Position numbers and translations under genes: made by a program | Notes under the pieces: model-generated | The model's input: the letters and a program-made list of their open reading frames with translations, nothing else | What the model was told of the DNA's origin: nothing | The model's database searches: none | Part shown: in pieces, positions 1-8,169 of the stretch | Numbering within the stretch: the stretch's first letter is position 1 | Layout of the letters: the number at the start of each line of letters is the position of its first letter | Source of the DNA: Sphingomonas panacis | GTDB taxonomy: Bacteria > Pseudomonadota > Alphaproteobacteria > Sphingomonadales > Sphingomonadaceae | Direction of reading: 5' to 3' | DNA length: 64,000 bases | NCBI RefSeq assembly: GCF_001717955.1 | Contig: NZ_CP014168.1 | Location: forward strand, 2,265,501-2,329,500

Positions 1-1466
1 CCCCATGCGCCGCGGAACACGTTGCGCCGCTCGCTCGCCATGCGCGGACCGACCTCGACATAGCGCCGCCCGGCGGTGATCTGCGCCAGGCCGTCGTTCG
101 GCCGATTGGTATATGTAGCGGTGCCCGCCGAGACGGTGGCGTTGCCGGTTTCCGACCGGTCGAGCACGCCCAGTACGTTCTGAAGCGCGGGCGAGAGATA
201 GGGATTATTGACGTTGAACAGCATCGGCGACCCGATGTTGGTCGGCGCGAGCCGCGCGTTCACCTCGTTATGACTATAATGCAGCTCCATATAGCCGGTG
301 ATGTTGTCTGTGAAATCGTAATGACCGAAGCTGTTGATCATCCAGCGCTTTTGCGGCTGGATCAGGTAATTGTCGGGGCCGAGGTTGAAGTCGTCCTGCG
401 GCGTGAGCGCCGGGCGCGCGGCGGTGCCTGCGCTGTTGAAGGTGAAGCCGCGCGAGGTCAGGCCCGACAGGCCGGCGGCGGCATAGGCGGCGTTAAGCGC
501 CGCGTTCGGGCCGCCGGCTGCGGGGATGCCGGAGAAGCGACCGTTGGGAATGTCGCCCGACCCGCTGGCGATGAAGCCAAGCTGGCCACCGCCGCCGGTG
601 CAGCTCTGCCCGGCTGCCGGTGTGAACGGCGTGCCGGGCCGGGTGGCGCTGCCCGAGCCGGGCGCGACGCACCCGTCGGCGAGACTGAGATACGCGAAGG
701 TGCCACGCTCACCGCGCGTGATCGATCCGCGATTGAGGTAATTGCCCGACACCACGAGGTTACCGCGACCTTCGGCGAAATTGCCGCCCATTGTGAGATC
801 GAAATTATAGGTCGGCGTGCCGGTCGGCCGGTCGACATTGACCTGCGCGCGGCCTTCGACGCCCGAGAAATCCTCGCGCATGATGAAGTTGATCACGCCG
901 GTGATCGCGTCCGAACCATAGACCGCCGAGCTGCCGCCGGTGACGATTTCGGTACGCGCGATCAGCGACGACGGGATCGTGTTGAGATCGACGACCTGCT
1001 CGGGGCCGAAGATCGCGAAACGGCGGCCGTTGACGAGCACGAGGTTGCGGGTCGAACCGAACCCGCGCAGGTTCACGTCGGCATAGCCCCCCGGCACGGT
1101 ATTGGAGGTCGCGCCACCGAGCTGCGAGGCGACGACCTGCGGCACCTGCTCGAGCGTCTTGTCGATATTGAGGTTGCCCGAAAGCTTGATGTCCTGCTGG
1201 TTGAAGACGTTGACCGGAGTCGACGCATCGAAGCCGCTGCGGGCGATGCGCGATCCGGTGACGACCACGTCCGGAGCGGCGGGTTCGGTAGCGATTTGGC
1301 CGCTGGGATCGCTAACAGCGCCTGATTGCACAGGCGCGGGCTGCGACGTGCCTTCCGCTCCCGGTGTAAGCGTTTGCGCCGCGAGTGGACTGGTCGTTGC
1401 TAGCGCTAGCATGCATGCGGTTGTTTCGGTGAGAAGCTGCCGTCGGGCAGCTTTGAAGTTCAGCAT
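1..1466 (-). CDS. TonB-dependent receptor, 5' part (runs off left edge)
   Basis: About 488 N-terminal residues are visible; the gene continues beyond base 1. The ATG at 1466 is preceded by GGGAGG about 5 nt upstream and opens a signal peptide ending near LAAQ. A plug domain follows: a TonB-box-like VVVTGSRIA segment near residue 70, then the typical VNLRGFGSTRNLVLVNGRR and GSSAVYGSDAITGVINFI stretches. Later residues are start-of-barrel sequence rich in Tyr and Asn. Family knowledge: this group of outer-membrane receptors imports oligosaccharides in sphingomonads, using TonB energy. It is divergent from a GH43 gene with a LacI-type repressor nearby, so a plant-cell-wall oligosaccharide is the likely ligand (inference). 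The signal-peptide codons contain a perfect LacI-style palindrome. Confidence 0.9.
   Translation of the reverse strand, partial: MLNFKAARRQLLTETTACMLALATTSPLAAQTLTPGAEGTSQPAPVQSGAVSDPSGQIATEPAAPDVVVTGSRIARSGFDASTPVNVFNQQDIKLSGNLNIDKTLEQVPQVVASQLGGATSNTVPGGYADVNLRGFGSTRNLVLVNGRRFAIFGPEQVVDLNTIPSSLIARTEIVTGGSSAVYGSDAITGVINFIMREDFSGVEGRAQVNVDRPTGTPTYNFDLTMGGNFAEGRGNLVVSGNYLNRGSITRGERGTFAYLSLADGCVAPGSGSATRPGTPFTPAAGQSCTGGGGQLGFIASGSGDIPNGRFSGIPAAGGPNAALNAAYAAAGLSGLTSRGFTFNSAGTAARPALTPQDDFNLGPDNYLIQPQKRWMINSFGHYDFTDNITGYMELHYSHNEVNARLAPTNIGSPMLFNVNNPYLSPALQNVLGVLDRSETGNATVSAGTATYTNRPNDGLAQITAGRRYVEVGPRMASERRNVFRGAW
1398..1411. promoter_or_regulatory. Perfect LacI-family-style operator inside receptor signal-peptide codons
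   Basis: TGCTAGCGCTAGCA is a perfect 14-bp palindrome with the central CG typical of LacI-family operators. It lies inside the first codons of the receptor gene. Its centre is 157 bp (about 15 helical turns) from the centre of the near-identical palindrome at 1555-1568. Assignment to the repressor at 4817-5854 is inference. Confidence 0.5.
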
Positions 1467-1554
1467 TGATATCCTCCCTTTAAGCGCCTGCGGCGCGATC
1501 ACCTTAGAACCCAACGATCTTGGTCGTCTTACCTCTGCCATGATTGCGCTACTA

Positions 1555-1568
1555 TGCTAGCGCTGGCA
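1555..1568. promoter_or_regulatory. LacI-family-style operator in divergent receptor/GH43 promoter region
   Basis: TGCTAGCGCTGGCA differs by one base from the perfect palindrome at 1398-1411. It lies between the divergent receptor (start 1466) and GH43 gene (start 1657), where a repressor could control both. The likely binder is the LacI-type protein encoded at 4817-5854 (inference). Confidence 0.55.
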
Positions 1569-1656
1569 ATGTTCACTTGCTGAGATTGTCGTCTATGGTA
1601 TGGGATATATCCTCGTCAAGGGTGCACGCATGGTCTGGCCAAGAGAGGACGCAATC

Positions 1657-3258
1657 ATGAAATTCGCTCGATGCACGGCCGCGTGGATTACCGCGTTGGC
1701 GCTCTCCACCGGCGTTGCTCACGCAAAAAGTGGTGGCGTGCGGCCAAGCTTCATCAATCCGATTCTGTTCGCCGATTATTCTGATCCCGATGCTGTTCGG
1801 GTAGGCCGCGACTATTATCTGGTCGCGTCGAGCTTCCATTTCTCGCCCGGTCTGCCGGTGCTTCACTCGCGCGACCTCGTCCATTGGACGATCATCGGGC
1901 ATGTCTTGCCTAAGCTGCCGTTCGCGCCCGAATACGACATGCCCGGCCCGCACACCCTGACCGACGCCATCTCGAAACCCGTCGGCGGTACGCGCTACGC
2001 TGGGGGCGTCTGGGCGCCGGCGATCCGGTTCCACGCGGGCAAGTTCTTCGTCTACTGGCCGACACCCGACGAGGGTATCTTCATGGCGACCGCGACCAAT
2101 CCGGCTGGCCCGTGGAGCAGACCGGTGACAGTAATCGCCCAGGCCGGGCTCGAAGACCCATGCCCGTTCTGGGACGATGACGGCAGCGCATGGCTCGTCC
2201 ACAGCCGGACCGGCGCCGGGCCGTTGATCCTCCACCGGATGAGCACCGACGGCACCCGCGTGCTCGACCCCGGCACCGTCATCGTTGAGGACAAGGTGCA
2301 TCTGCCGACGCTCGAGGGCCCCAAGCTCTACAAGCGCAACGGCTGGTATTACATCTTCGCGCCGTATGGCGGTGTTTCGACCGGCCCGCAGGCGGTCGGC
2401 CGCGCACGCGATATTCGCGGACCATACGAATGGCGCACAGTGCTCAAGCCAGGCACGAGCGGGGTGCTGGGGCCGCATCAGGGCGCGTGGGTCGAGACGC
2501 CGTCGGGACAAGGCTGGTTCCTCCACTTCAATTCGGCCGGCGCATTCGGCCGGATCGACTATCTCGAACCGCTGCGCTGGGTCGATGACTGGCCGTTGGT
2601 GGGAACGCCGATCAAGGGTGACGCCGAGGCAGGACAGCCGGTGGCGTCCGCACCAATGCCCGACACCGGCAGCGCCCCCACCCGCGACAGGATTCAGGCT
2701 TCGGACGACTTCGGGTCTCCACGACTCGGTCTGCAATGGGAGTGGAACCACAATCCCGATGATCGCGCGTGGAGCCTCACCGCGCGCCCGGGCTGGCTAC
2801 GGCTGAGCGCGTTGCCAAGCGCGCATCTGGTCACCGCGCGCAACACGCTGACTCAGATCCTCCACGGCCCGGCGAGCCGGATCACGACCCGGATCGACGT
2901 GTCGCGTATGCGCGACGGTCAGCGCGCCGGGCTGTCGCTGTTCGGCGTCGGGCCGAGTTGGATCGGCATCGTGCAGGACCACGGCGCGCGGCGGATCACG
3001 CTCGCCTCGAAAGGTGTCGAGACCCCCGGTCCGGCGCTGTCCGGCGCTACGGTTACGCTGCGCGGGGATGTCGCCCCCGATCAGACGGTGCGGTACAGCT
3101 ACAGCTTCGACGGCGCGCATTTCGCATCGTTCGGCGATGCCATCCCGCTCGCCAAATTCTCCTGGTGGAAGGGATCTCGCCCGGCTCTGTTCAGCTTCAC
3201 CAGCATCGGACAGGGCGGCAGCATCGACGTCGATTCGTTCCAAGTGGAGCAGCCATGA
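1657..3258 (+). CDS. Secreted GH43-family glycosidase (beta-xylosidase/arabinofuranosidase-like)
   Basis: 533 aa from the ATG at 1657, chosen because GAGAGGA lies 7-8 nt upstream and the next residues form a signal peptide (MKFARCTAAW to AHA). An upstream in-frame start at 1600 would spoil that signal. The N-terminal five-bladed propeller carries GH43 landmarks: YSDPD with the likely catalytic base near D43, LEDP with the pKa-modulating Asp near D167, and LEGPKLYKR with the general acid near E220. Residues after about 360 look like the beta-sandwich domain often found C-terminal in GH43 xylosidases. The family cleaves terminal xylose or arabinose from plant oligosaccharides, here probably in the periplasm. 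It overlaps the next gene by ATGA, so the two are probably co-translated. Confidence 0.88.
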   Translation: MKFARCTAAWITALALSTGVAHAKSGGVRPSFINPILFADYSDPDAVRVGRDYYLVASSFHFSPGLPVLHSRDLVHWTIIGHVLPKLPFAPEYDMPGPHTLTDAISKPVGGTRYAGGVWAPAIRFHAGKFFVYWPTPDEGIFMATATNPAGPWSRPVTVIAQAGLEDPCPFWDDDGSAWLVHSRTGAGPLILHRMSTDGTRVLDPGTVIVEDKVHLPTLEGPKLYKRNGWYYIFAPYGGVSTGPQAVGRARDIRGPYEWRTVLKPGTSGVLGPHQGAWVETPSGQGWFLHFNSAGAFGRIDYLEPLRWVDDWPLVGTPIKGDAEAGQPVASAPMPDTGSAPTRDRIQASDDFGSPRLGLQWEWNHNPDDRAWSLTARPGWLRLSALPSAHLVTARNTLTQILHGPASRITTRIDVSRMRDGQRAGLSLFGVGPSWIGIVQDHGARRITLASKGVETPGPALSGATVTLRGDVAPDQTVRYSYSFDGAHFASFGDAIPLAKFSWWKGSRPALFSFTSIGQGGSIDVDSFQVEQP

Positions 3259-4826
3259 CCGTCGATCGCCGTCTTTTCCTCGCCGGCACCGCCGCGCTCG
3301 CGCTGCCGGCCGCCACGCGGGTCACGTCAGCGGTGAGCGACGCACCGGCCTTCACCACTGCCAACGCCTGCTGGCAGGGCGCGTATGACAGGGCGCTGGC
3401 GGTGCTCGCTAGCAACGTCCGCGTGCTGCCCCACATCCCCGATCCCGTGCTGATCGAGGGCGCGCAATATCAGGGCATCTGGCAGGAGTGCGGGCCGCAC
3501 GAGGCGCTCGTCTATCGCCGCTGGCGACCCGACGTGGCGCGCGCGAGCCACCGCACCTTCTTCGATCTCCAGCTCGCCGACGGGCAACTGCCCGCTAACA
3601 ACAAGCTGACCGAGACGGGCTTCGGCCAGATTCAGATGGTCGTGCCGATCGCCGCGACCGCGTGGGAACTCGCACGTGACACTGGCGACAGTGAGTTGCT
3701 GGAGGCTGCCTATCGCGCCTGCTCGGCGTGGGATGATTGGCTGATGCGCCACCGCAACACGCGCGGCACTGGGCTGGTCGAGGGGTTCTGCACCTATGAC
3801 ACGGGGCATGACAACAGCCCGCGCTGGGCCGGCGTGCCCAACCAATGCCCAAACAAGGACGCGCGGCGTTTCCCGCCCGGCTTCGCGTTGCCGCGGCTGT
3901 GCCCGGATTTGTCGGCGACCGTCTATGGCGGACGCTGCGCGCTCGCCGATATGGCGCGCGCGCTTGGCAGAACCGCCGACGCGACCCGCTGGGACGAGCA
4001 GGCCGAGGCGATCCGCCGGCTGATCCTGGACCGGCTCTACGTTCCCGACGACGCCGCGTTCTACGATCTCGATGCCGAGAACCGTTTCATCCGGGTACGC
4101 GGCGATATCCTTACGCGTGTCGTCGGCGAGCATGTCGTCGACCAGCGGACCTTCGATACCTTGTGGCAGCGCCAGCTTGGCAATCCCGAAGCTTTTTGGA
4201 CGCGCTTCCCGCTGCCGTCGATCGCGCTCGACGATCCGACGTTCGTACGGCCGATCCCCGGCAACAGTTGGGGCGGCGCGGCACAAGCGTTGACCGCGCT
4301 GCGCACTGGGCGCTGGATGGACCATTACCGGCGCTCGGCCGAGTTCGGCACGCTGATGAATCAATGGTGCGGGGCGATTCAGCGCGACACCAGCTTCCGC
4401 CAGCAGATCGATCCGGTGAGCGGCGCGTTCACCCATGCCGATTCACCGGGCTATTCGCCCTCTGCGTTGGTGATGGTCGATTTCACGTGGCGGCTGGTCG
4501 GCGTACAGCAGGCCCGCGACGAACTTTATTGGAACTGCCGTCCGCATCATCCCGCAGCGCACAACACACATGTCGCGCTCAAGACCAACCAAGGTCGGCG
4601 CGCGACGCTCACCTACGATGCACAAGGCGCGACGTTGCGCCTCGATTCGGTTCGTGTCGCGCGGATCGAAGGCGGCGGCGTCCGGCTGGTGACGGACACA
4701 GCCGGCCAGCCGTTGCGGCTGACCGGGATCGAGGCGGCTCGACAGACGCTCACGTTGCGGCTGCGGGACGGCCGCTCGCGTCGAGTCTCGCTGTCGGCGA
4801 ATGAAGACGTTCTGCTTCACGCTTGA
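3255..4826 (+). CDS. Exported (alpha/alpha)6-barrel glycoside hydrolase (MGH1/GH63-like)
   Basis: 523 aa. The ATG at 3255 overlaps the GH43 stop (ATGA); longer upstream readings run through GH43 in another frame and are ignored. The N-terminus MTVDRRLFLAGTAALALPAA resembles a Tat-type or Sec signal. The body is helical and fits the (alpha/alpha)6 barrel of mannosylglycerate-hydrolase/GH63-like enzymes: DDWL near the first third, then GNSWGGAAQALTAL, and late FTHADSPGYSPSAL. A short beta-rich tail follows. The exact substrate cannot be read from sequence. Its position in a LacI-controlled operon with GH43 and a receptor implies stepwise trimming of the same imported oligosaccharide. It is tail-to-tail with the repressor gene, overlapping by 10 bp. 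Confidence 0.7.
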   Translation: MTVDRRLFLAGTAALALPAATRVTSAVSDAPAFTTANACWQGAYDRALAVLASNVRVLPHIPDPVLIEGAQYQGIWQECGPHEALVYRRWRPDVARASHRTFFDLQLADGQLPANNKLTETGFGQIQMVVPIAATAWELARDTGDSELLEAAYRACSAWDDWLMRHRNTRGTGLVEGFCTYDTGHDNSPRWAGVPNQCPNKDARRFPPGFALPRLCPDLSATVYGGRCALADMARALGRTADATRWDEQAEAIRRLILDRLYVPDDAAFYDLDAENRFIRVRGDILTRVVGEHVVDQRTFDTLWQRQLGNPEAFWTRFPLPSIALDDPTFVRPIPGNSWGGAAQALTALRTGRWMDHYRRSAEFGTLMNQWCGAIQRDTSFRQQIDPVSGAFTHADSPGYSPSALVMVDFTWRLVGVQQARDELYWNCRPHHPAAHNTHVALKTNQGRRATLTYDAQGATLRLDSVRVARIEGGGVRLVTDTAGQPLRLTGIEAARQTLTLRLRDGRSRRVSLSANEDVLLHA

Positions 4827-5854
4827 TCGGGCACCGCCGCGGCAGACTCGCCGGCAATCAGGACAAGCTCGGCACGATCGACCTGGGTGATCGGCAATCC
4901 GCCGAGCCGATCGAGCAATTGCCGCGTTGCCTGACGCGCCATTTCGTCAAACGGGCGCAGCACGGTCGTCAGCGCGGGCGTAAGCATCTGTGCGAGTATG
5001 CTGCCGTCGAAGCCAACCACAGAAAGCCTATCCGGCACAGCGATCCCGCGCGCCGCAGCAATCTTCAGGACCGCAGCCGCCATGATGTCGTTGGCGGCGA
5101 AGATCGCGGTGGGTGGATCGGCCTGGGTGAGGAATTCCTCGGCGGGCGCTAAGGCGGATGCGAAACCGTAATCGCCTTCCGCCTCTGCCGACAGCGTGAT
5201 GCCAGCGTCGTCGAGCGCCTCGATGAAGCCCATCCGACGCTCGACTGCGGAGATCATGTCCTGCGGACCCGTCACCATTGCTATCCGCCGATGCCCGAGC
5301 TGGACCAGATATCGGGCCACCTGAGCGGCGGCGCGGCGTTCTTCGGAGATGATGACCGAAACATAGCCTTCGACAGGCGTCGCCGAGAGCGCCACGGCGG
5401 GCACGCCCTCCTCGGCAAGCGCGTCGGCAAGGCCGGCGATGCCCGAAACTGGCGGCAGCACGACAAGCCCATCGACCCGCGAACGATGGACAAAGTCTAT
5501 CACGTCGTCGATCGCAAGGCTGTCCACCGGCGGCGTCGAATGCATGATGAGCTCGTAACCGTCGGGCGCGGCCTCCCCGACAATGCCCCGTTGCACGGCC
5601 TCCAGCACCAATGCATTGCGATCGTTGTGGACCATGCCGATCAGGAACGATCGTCCCATCGCAAGCGCGCGCGCGCGCGCGCTTGGGCGGAAGTTTAGCC
5701 GGACGATTGCCGCCTCGATCTTCTCACGGGTTCTGGCATTGACCTTGGGCGACCGGTTTAGGACGCGCGACACGGTGCGGATCGATACGCCCGCTGCCTC
5801 AGCGACGTCGGTGATGGTGGGGTCGGCATTGGCGTGCCGTTCAGTCTGTCGCAA
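4817..5854 (-). CDS. LacI-family transcriptional regulator
   Basis: 345 aa. The N-terminal helix-turn-helix is clear (ITDVAEAAGVSIRTVSRVLN), followed by a hinge helix (RPSARARALAMG) and a periplasmic-binding-like effector domain ending in FDEMARQATRQLLDRLGG. The start is TTG at 5854; no ATG or GTG lies in frame just upstream and it precedes the HTH by the usual distance. It is convergent with the glycosidase gene and overlaps it by 10 bp. The best operator candidates are the CG-centred palindromes at 1398 and 1555. The ligand is likely a sugar released by the neighbouring glycosidases (inference). The alternating GC run near 5665-5682 encodes the Arg-Ala-rich hinge. Confidence 0.9.
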   Translation of the reverse strand: MRQTERHANADPTITDVAEAAGVSIRTVSRVLNRSPKVNARTREKIEAAIVRLNFRPSARARALAMGRSFLIGMVHNDRNALVLEAVQRGIVGEAAPDGYELIMHSTPPVDSLAIDDVIDFVHRSRVDGLVVLPPVSGIAGLADALAEEGVPAVALSATPVEGYVSVIISEERRAAAQVARYLVQLGHRRIAMVTGPQDMISAVERRMGFIEALDDAGITLSAEAEGDYGFASALAPAEEFLTQADPPTAIFAANDIMAAAVLKIAAARGIAVPDRLSVVGFDGSILAQMLTPALTTVLRPFDEMARQATRQLLDRLGGLPITQVDRAELVLIAGESAAAVPDQA

Positions 5855-6107
5855 CCGCTTCGCCCTTCGGACTTTTCATCATCGTGTGAGACTAGGCACT
5901 CTCCTCGGACTTCGAAAGGATATCCTTATGGGCGGCTGCTGCCGCGTGCATGGTCGGGCCGAAGTTGTTCACTAGGGGGCCGATAATCCTACGATGAGAT
6001 CGATTCAGACGACAACCAGGCGGCACACTGCCTCGTCGTTCATCCCTCTAGCAGCTCAAACTGCTCACGTTGCAGCCATGATGTTCGGGATGCGGCGAGG
6101 GCATGGC

Positions 6108-6332
6108 TCAGCTTTTCGGACCGGCTTGCCGCATCTTCGTGAAACCGCGGTCGCTGTCGAGGAAGGCGCGAAGCATGTAGGGGATGAGATCCGACACGGT
6201 TTCCTTTTGCCCGTAAGCATTTTCGTACAGGGTCGCGTAGTCGGCCAAATCGACATTCAAATCCGGGCTGATGCTGATGGCCAGCTTCACGGGGGTTCGA
6301 TCGGGGATGCGGGCAAGCTTGAGGTCTGGCAT
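6108..6332 (-). CDS. DUF2274-family protein of trb operon
   Basis: 74 aa. The sequence MPDLKLARIPDRTPVKLAIS followed by LNVDLADYATLYENAYG and a helical tail matches the small DUF2274 proteins that usually end trb conjugation operons directly after trbI. A GGAGAC ribosome-binding site lies about 10 nt upstream of the ATG at 6332. The molecular role is unknown. Here it is separated from trbI by about 650 bp containing a recombinase remnant with inverted ends, so it may have lost translational coupling or even co-transcription. Confidence 0.8.
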   Translation of the reverse strand: MPDLKLARIPDRTPVKLAISISPDLNVDLADYATLYENAYGQKETVSDLIPYMLRAFLDSDRGFTKMRQAGPKS

Positions 6333-6372
6333 TTTTCCGGTCTCCTATTTTTTCCACGGCGCGAGAATGAGT

Positions 6373-6975
6373 TCATATGCCGACAGCAAAACTATGCTGA
6401 GTTCTCGAAGCATTTGGCGGTCTTCTGTGCTAGATTAGCGAAAGTCAATCGGCATAGTCCTGTCCGAGTGGACGCGACCGAGATTGGTTGGTTGTATGGA
6501 AAGCGCGTATCGCGAAAGCCGCTCTCGGCGGCAGATCGAGGGGCCGCTGGCTCCGCACTTCGGGGTTTACTCCGAGTACCTTGCGGAACTCGGCTATTCC
6601 TATGTGTCGCACAAAAAAAGACGTTCATCGTGGGCGACTTCAGCGCGTGGCTCGGCCGTCGAGGGATCAATCTCGATCGGTATGGCCCGGAAGACGAAGC
6701 GGCGTTCATCCGGGGCTCCGTAAGGCGGCATTCCTCCAAGCGGCGCGGCGAGCGCTTCGTTCTGGACAGCTTGAAAGCATGGCTGCGCGAAACAGGCATC
6801 CCCTTCGACACCAAGCCGGGCAAGTTCCGGCCCGACGACAAACTTATGACGTTCCTCAACCAGCTGTAGGAGACAAAACTATGCCGATGACGCTCAGTCG
6901 AATTACTCAATGCTATCATGATGTTGACCTCCAGAGACGTTCGTCTGTCGGGATAGTCTCGATGTCGGCATATGA
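6373..6975. mobile_element. 603-bp mini-element with 28-bp imperfect terminal inverted repeats
   Basis: The left end (6373-6400) reads TCATATGCCGACA, 5 nt, ACTATGCTGA. The right end (6948-6975) is the inverse complement with the same layout: TCATATGCCGACA, 5 nt, ACTATCCCGA. A second inner inverted pair, ACTATGCCGAT, lies at 6448-6458 (minus) and 6878-6888 (plus). The right end is only 12 bp from the trbI stop, and the element separates trbI from DUF2274, which are normally adjacent. Inside is a frameshifted, truncated recombinase-like reading frame. Each end has two half-sites separated by a short spacer, as expected for tyrosine-recombinase sites (inference). Confidence 0.6.
6496..6869 (+). 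pseudogene. Degenerate tyrosine-recombinase-like gene, N-terminal part only
   Basis: The first frame gives MESAYRESRSRRQIEG and ELGYSYVSHKK up to a run of seven A at about 6613-6619. The reading then continues in another frame as TFIVGDFSAWLGRRGI, RHSSKRRGERFVLDSLKAWL and GKFRPDDKL to 6869. One added A would restore a single frame. The joined sequence resembles the SAM-like N-terminal domain of tyrosine recombinases, but the catalytic R, HxxR and Y residues are missing because it stops after about 125 residues. It sits inside the inverted-repeat-bounded element at 6373-6975 and is probably a dead internal-deletion derivative of it. Family assignment is moderate. Confidence 0.55.
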
Positions 6976-6987
6976 TTTCGTGTTCCG

Positions 6988-8169
6988 TTAGCGGAATACG
7001 AGATCCTTGTGGACGACCAGCCGCACGGTCGCGCCGGGTCGGATCGTGATCGTCGGCTGGATGTCGAGATTGCGCGACGTGAGTTGATCGCCGGCGCGCG
7101 AGACGTTCTGCTGGGTCGATTCCCGGATCGCCTGGACGAGGTCGCTCTCACCGGTAACCGTCAGTTGCGAACCCACGCCGAGCAAAGTGGAGAGCGCGAC
7201 GCCCTTGAGCAGTGCCCATGTGTGGAAGTCGACCTTGTCCTGCAGCCCGGCATAGCCCGACGCGTCGGTCGCCGGGACATTGTCGATCCTCAGCGAACTG
7301 CCATCGGGCAGCATGATCCGCTGCCAGACAATCAACGCGCGCTTCTGGCCGAATGCCACGACGCTGTCGTAGCTGCCGATCAGCCGTGATCCTTGGGGAA
7401 TGAGAAGGATGCGACCGGTGGGACTGTCGAACACCTGGGCAGTTACCTGTGCCGTGACCAAACCGGGCAGGTCGGAACGAAGCCCTGTGATCAGACTTGC
7501 CGAAATCACGCTGCCGGCGGAGAGCAGATAGGGTGATGGCGCTGCAGTCAGCGTGTGCGGGTTGACGTCGTCCGAACGGTCGAGCGTCCCGACGAACTGC
7601 GCCTTGCGGCCCTGCGCGTTCGGATCATGGCCGGGGTCTAGCGCCGGATTTGCCGCTGGCGTCGGAAGTGGAGTTGGTGTTCCCGCTGCCTCAGCAACGG
7701 TTGGTGTCGAGGCGGTGGTGCGGCCTTGCACCAGCACGCCCGACTCGCGTGCCGCCTTGAGTTCGGCGAGCTGGCGCTCGCGTTCCTGCGCCGCTTGGTT
7801 GTTCGATGGATCGCTACCCGTGCCGGTTTCCATCGCCATCCGGCGCTGGCTCTCGAGGATCGGTCGTCCGAGATCTCCCGGCAATGGCGGTCCTAGTTTC
7901 GGCGCATCTCCGTAGGTCGCGGGCAGTCCATTCAGGGCATCGGCTGATGGCCGATTGCTCGGTTCAGACAAGTCCTGGCGATCGGCAACGGCGCTGAACA
8001 CGCGCGGCTTGAGCGCGATCCAAGCCACCGCCATCAGGCTGACCGACCCAAGCGCGGCAATGGCGATGATGACACCGCGTCGAAACCGGATCGCGCGGGC
8101 GGGTTTGCTCCGAATGGCGAAGGTCTCGGGATCGACCTTCGGAAGCGGAGGCGTAGCGTCCTCGCTCAT
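6988..8169 (-). CDS. trbI: TrbI, VirB10-like conjugation channel protein
   Basis: 393 aa. A cytoplasmic N-terminus is followed by one membrane segment around residues 30-50 (GVIIAIAALGSVSLMAVAWI). A Pro/Ala/Gln-rich linker follows, then the conserved beta-barrel domain with LLSAGSVISASLITGL, GRILLIPQGSRLIGSYDS and the C-terminal RPGATVRLVVHKDL. TrbI spans the inner and outer membranes in the type IV secretion core complex. The start overlaps the trbG stop by ATGA. DUF2274 should follow directly but is displaced by the mini-element at 6373-6975. Confidence 0.93.
   Translation of the reverse strand: MSEDATPPLPKVDPETFAIRSKPARAIRFRRGVIIAIAALGSVSLMAVAWIALKPRVFSAVADRQDLSEPSNRPSADALNGLPATYGDAPKLGPPLPGDLGRPILESQRRMAMETGTGSDPSNNQAAQERERQLAELKAARESGVLVQGRTTASTPTVAEAAGTPTPLPTPAANPALDPGHDPNAQGRKAQFVGTLDRSDDVNPHTLTAAPSPYLLSAGSVISASLITGLRSDLPGLVTAQVTAQVFDSPTGRILLIPQGSRLIGSYDSVVAFGQKRALIVWQRIMLPDGSSLRIDNVPATDASGYAGLQDKVDFHTWALLKGVALSTLLGVGSQLTVTGESDLVQAIRESTQQNVSRAGDQLTSRNLDIQPTITIRPGATVRLVVHKDLVFR

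Noticed and set aside
1573..2751. Long minus-strand open frame opposite the GH43 gene
   Set aside because: Arg/Pro/Ala-rich antisense reading of a GC-rich gene with no domain signatures; many such frames occur across the window.
5664..5682. Alternating GCGCGC tract, possible Z-DNA or microsatellite
   Set aside because: It encodes the Arg-Ala-rich hinge helix of the LacI-type regulator in frame; coding need explains it.
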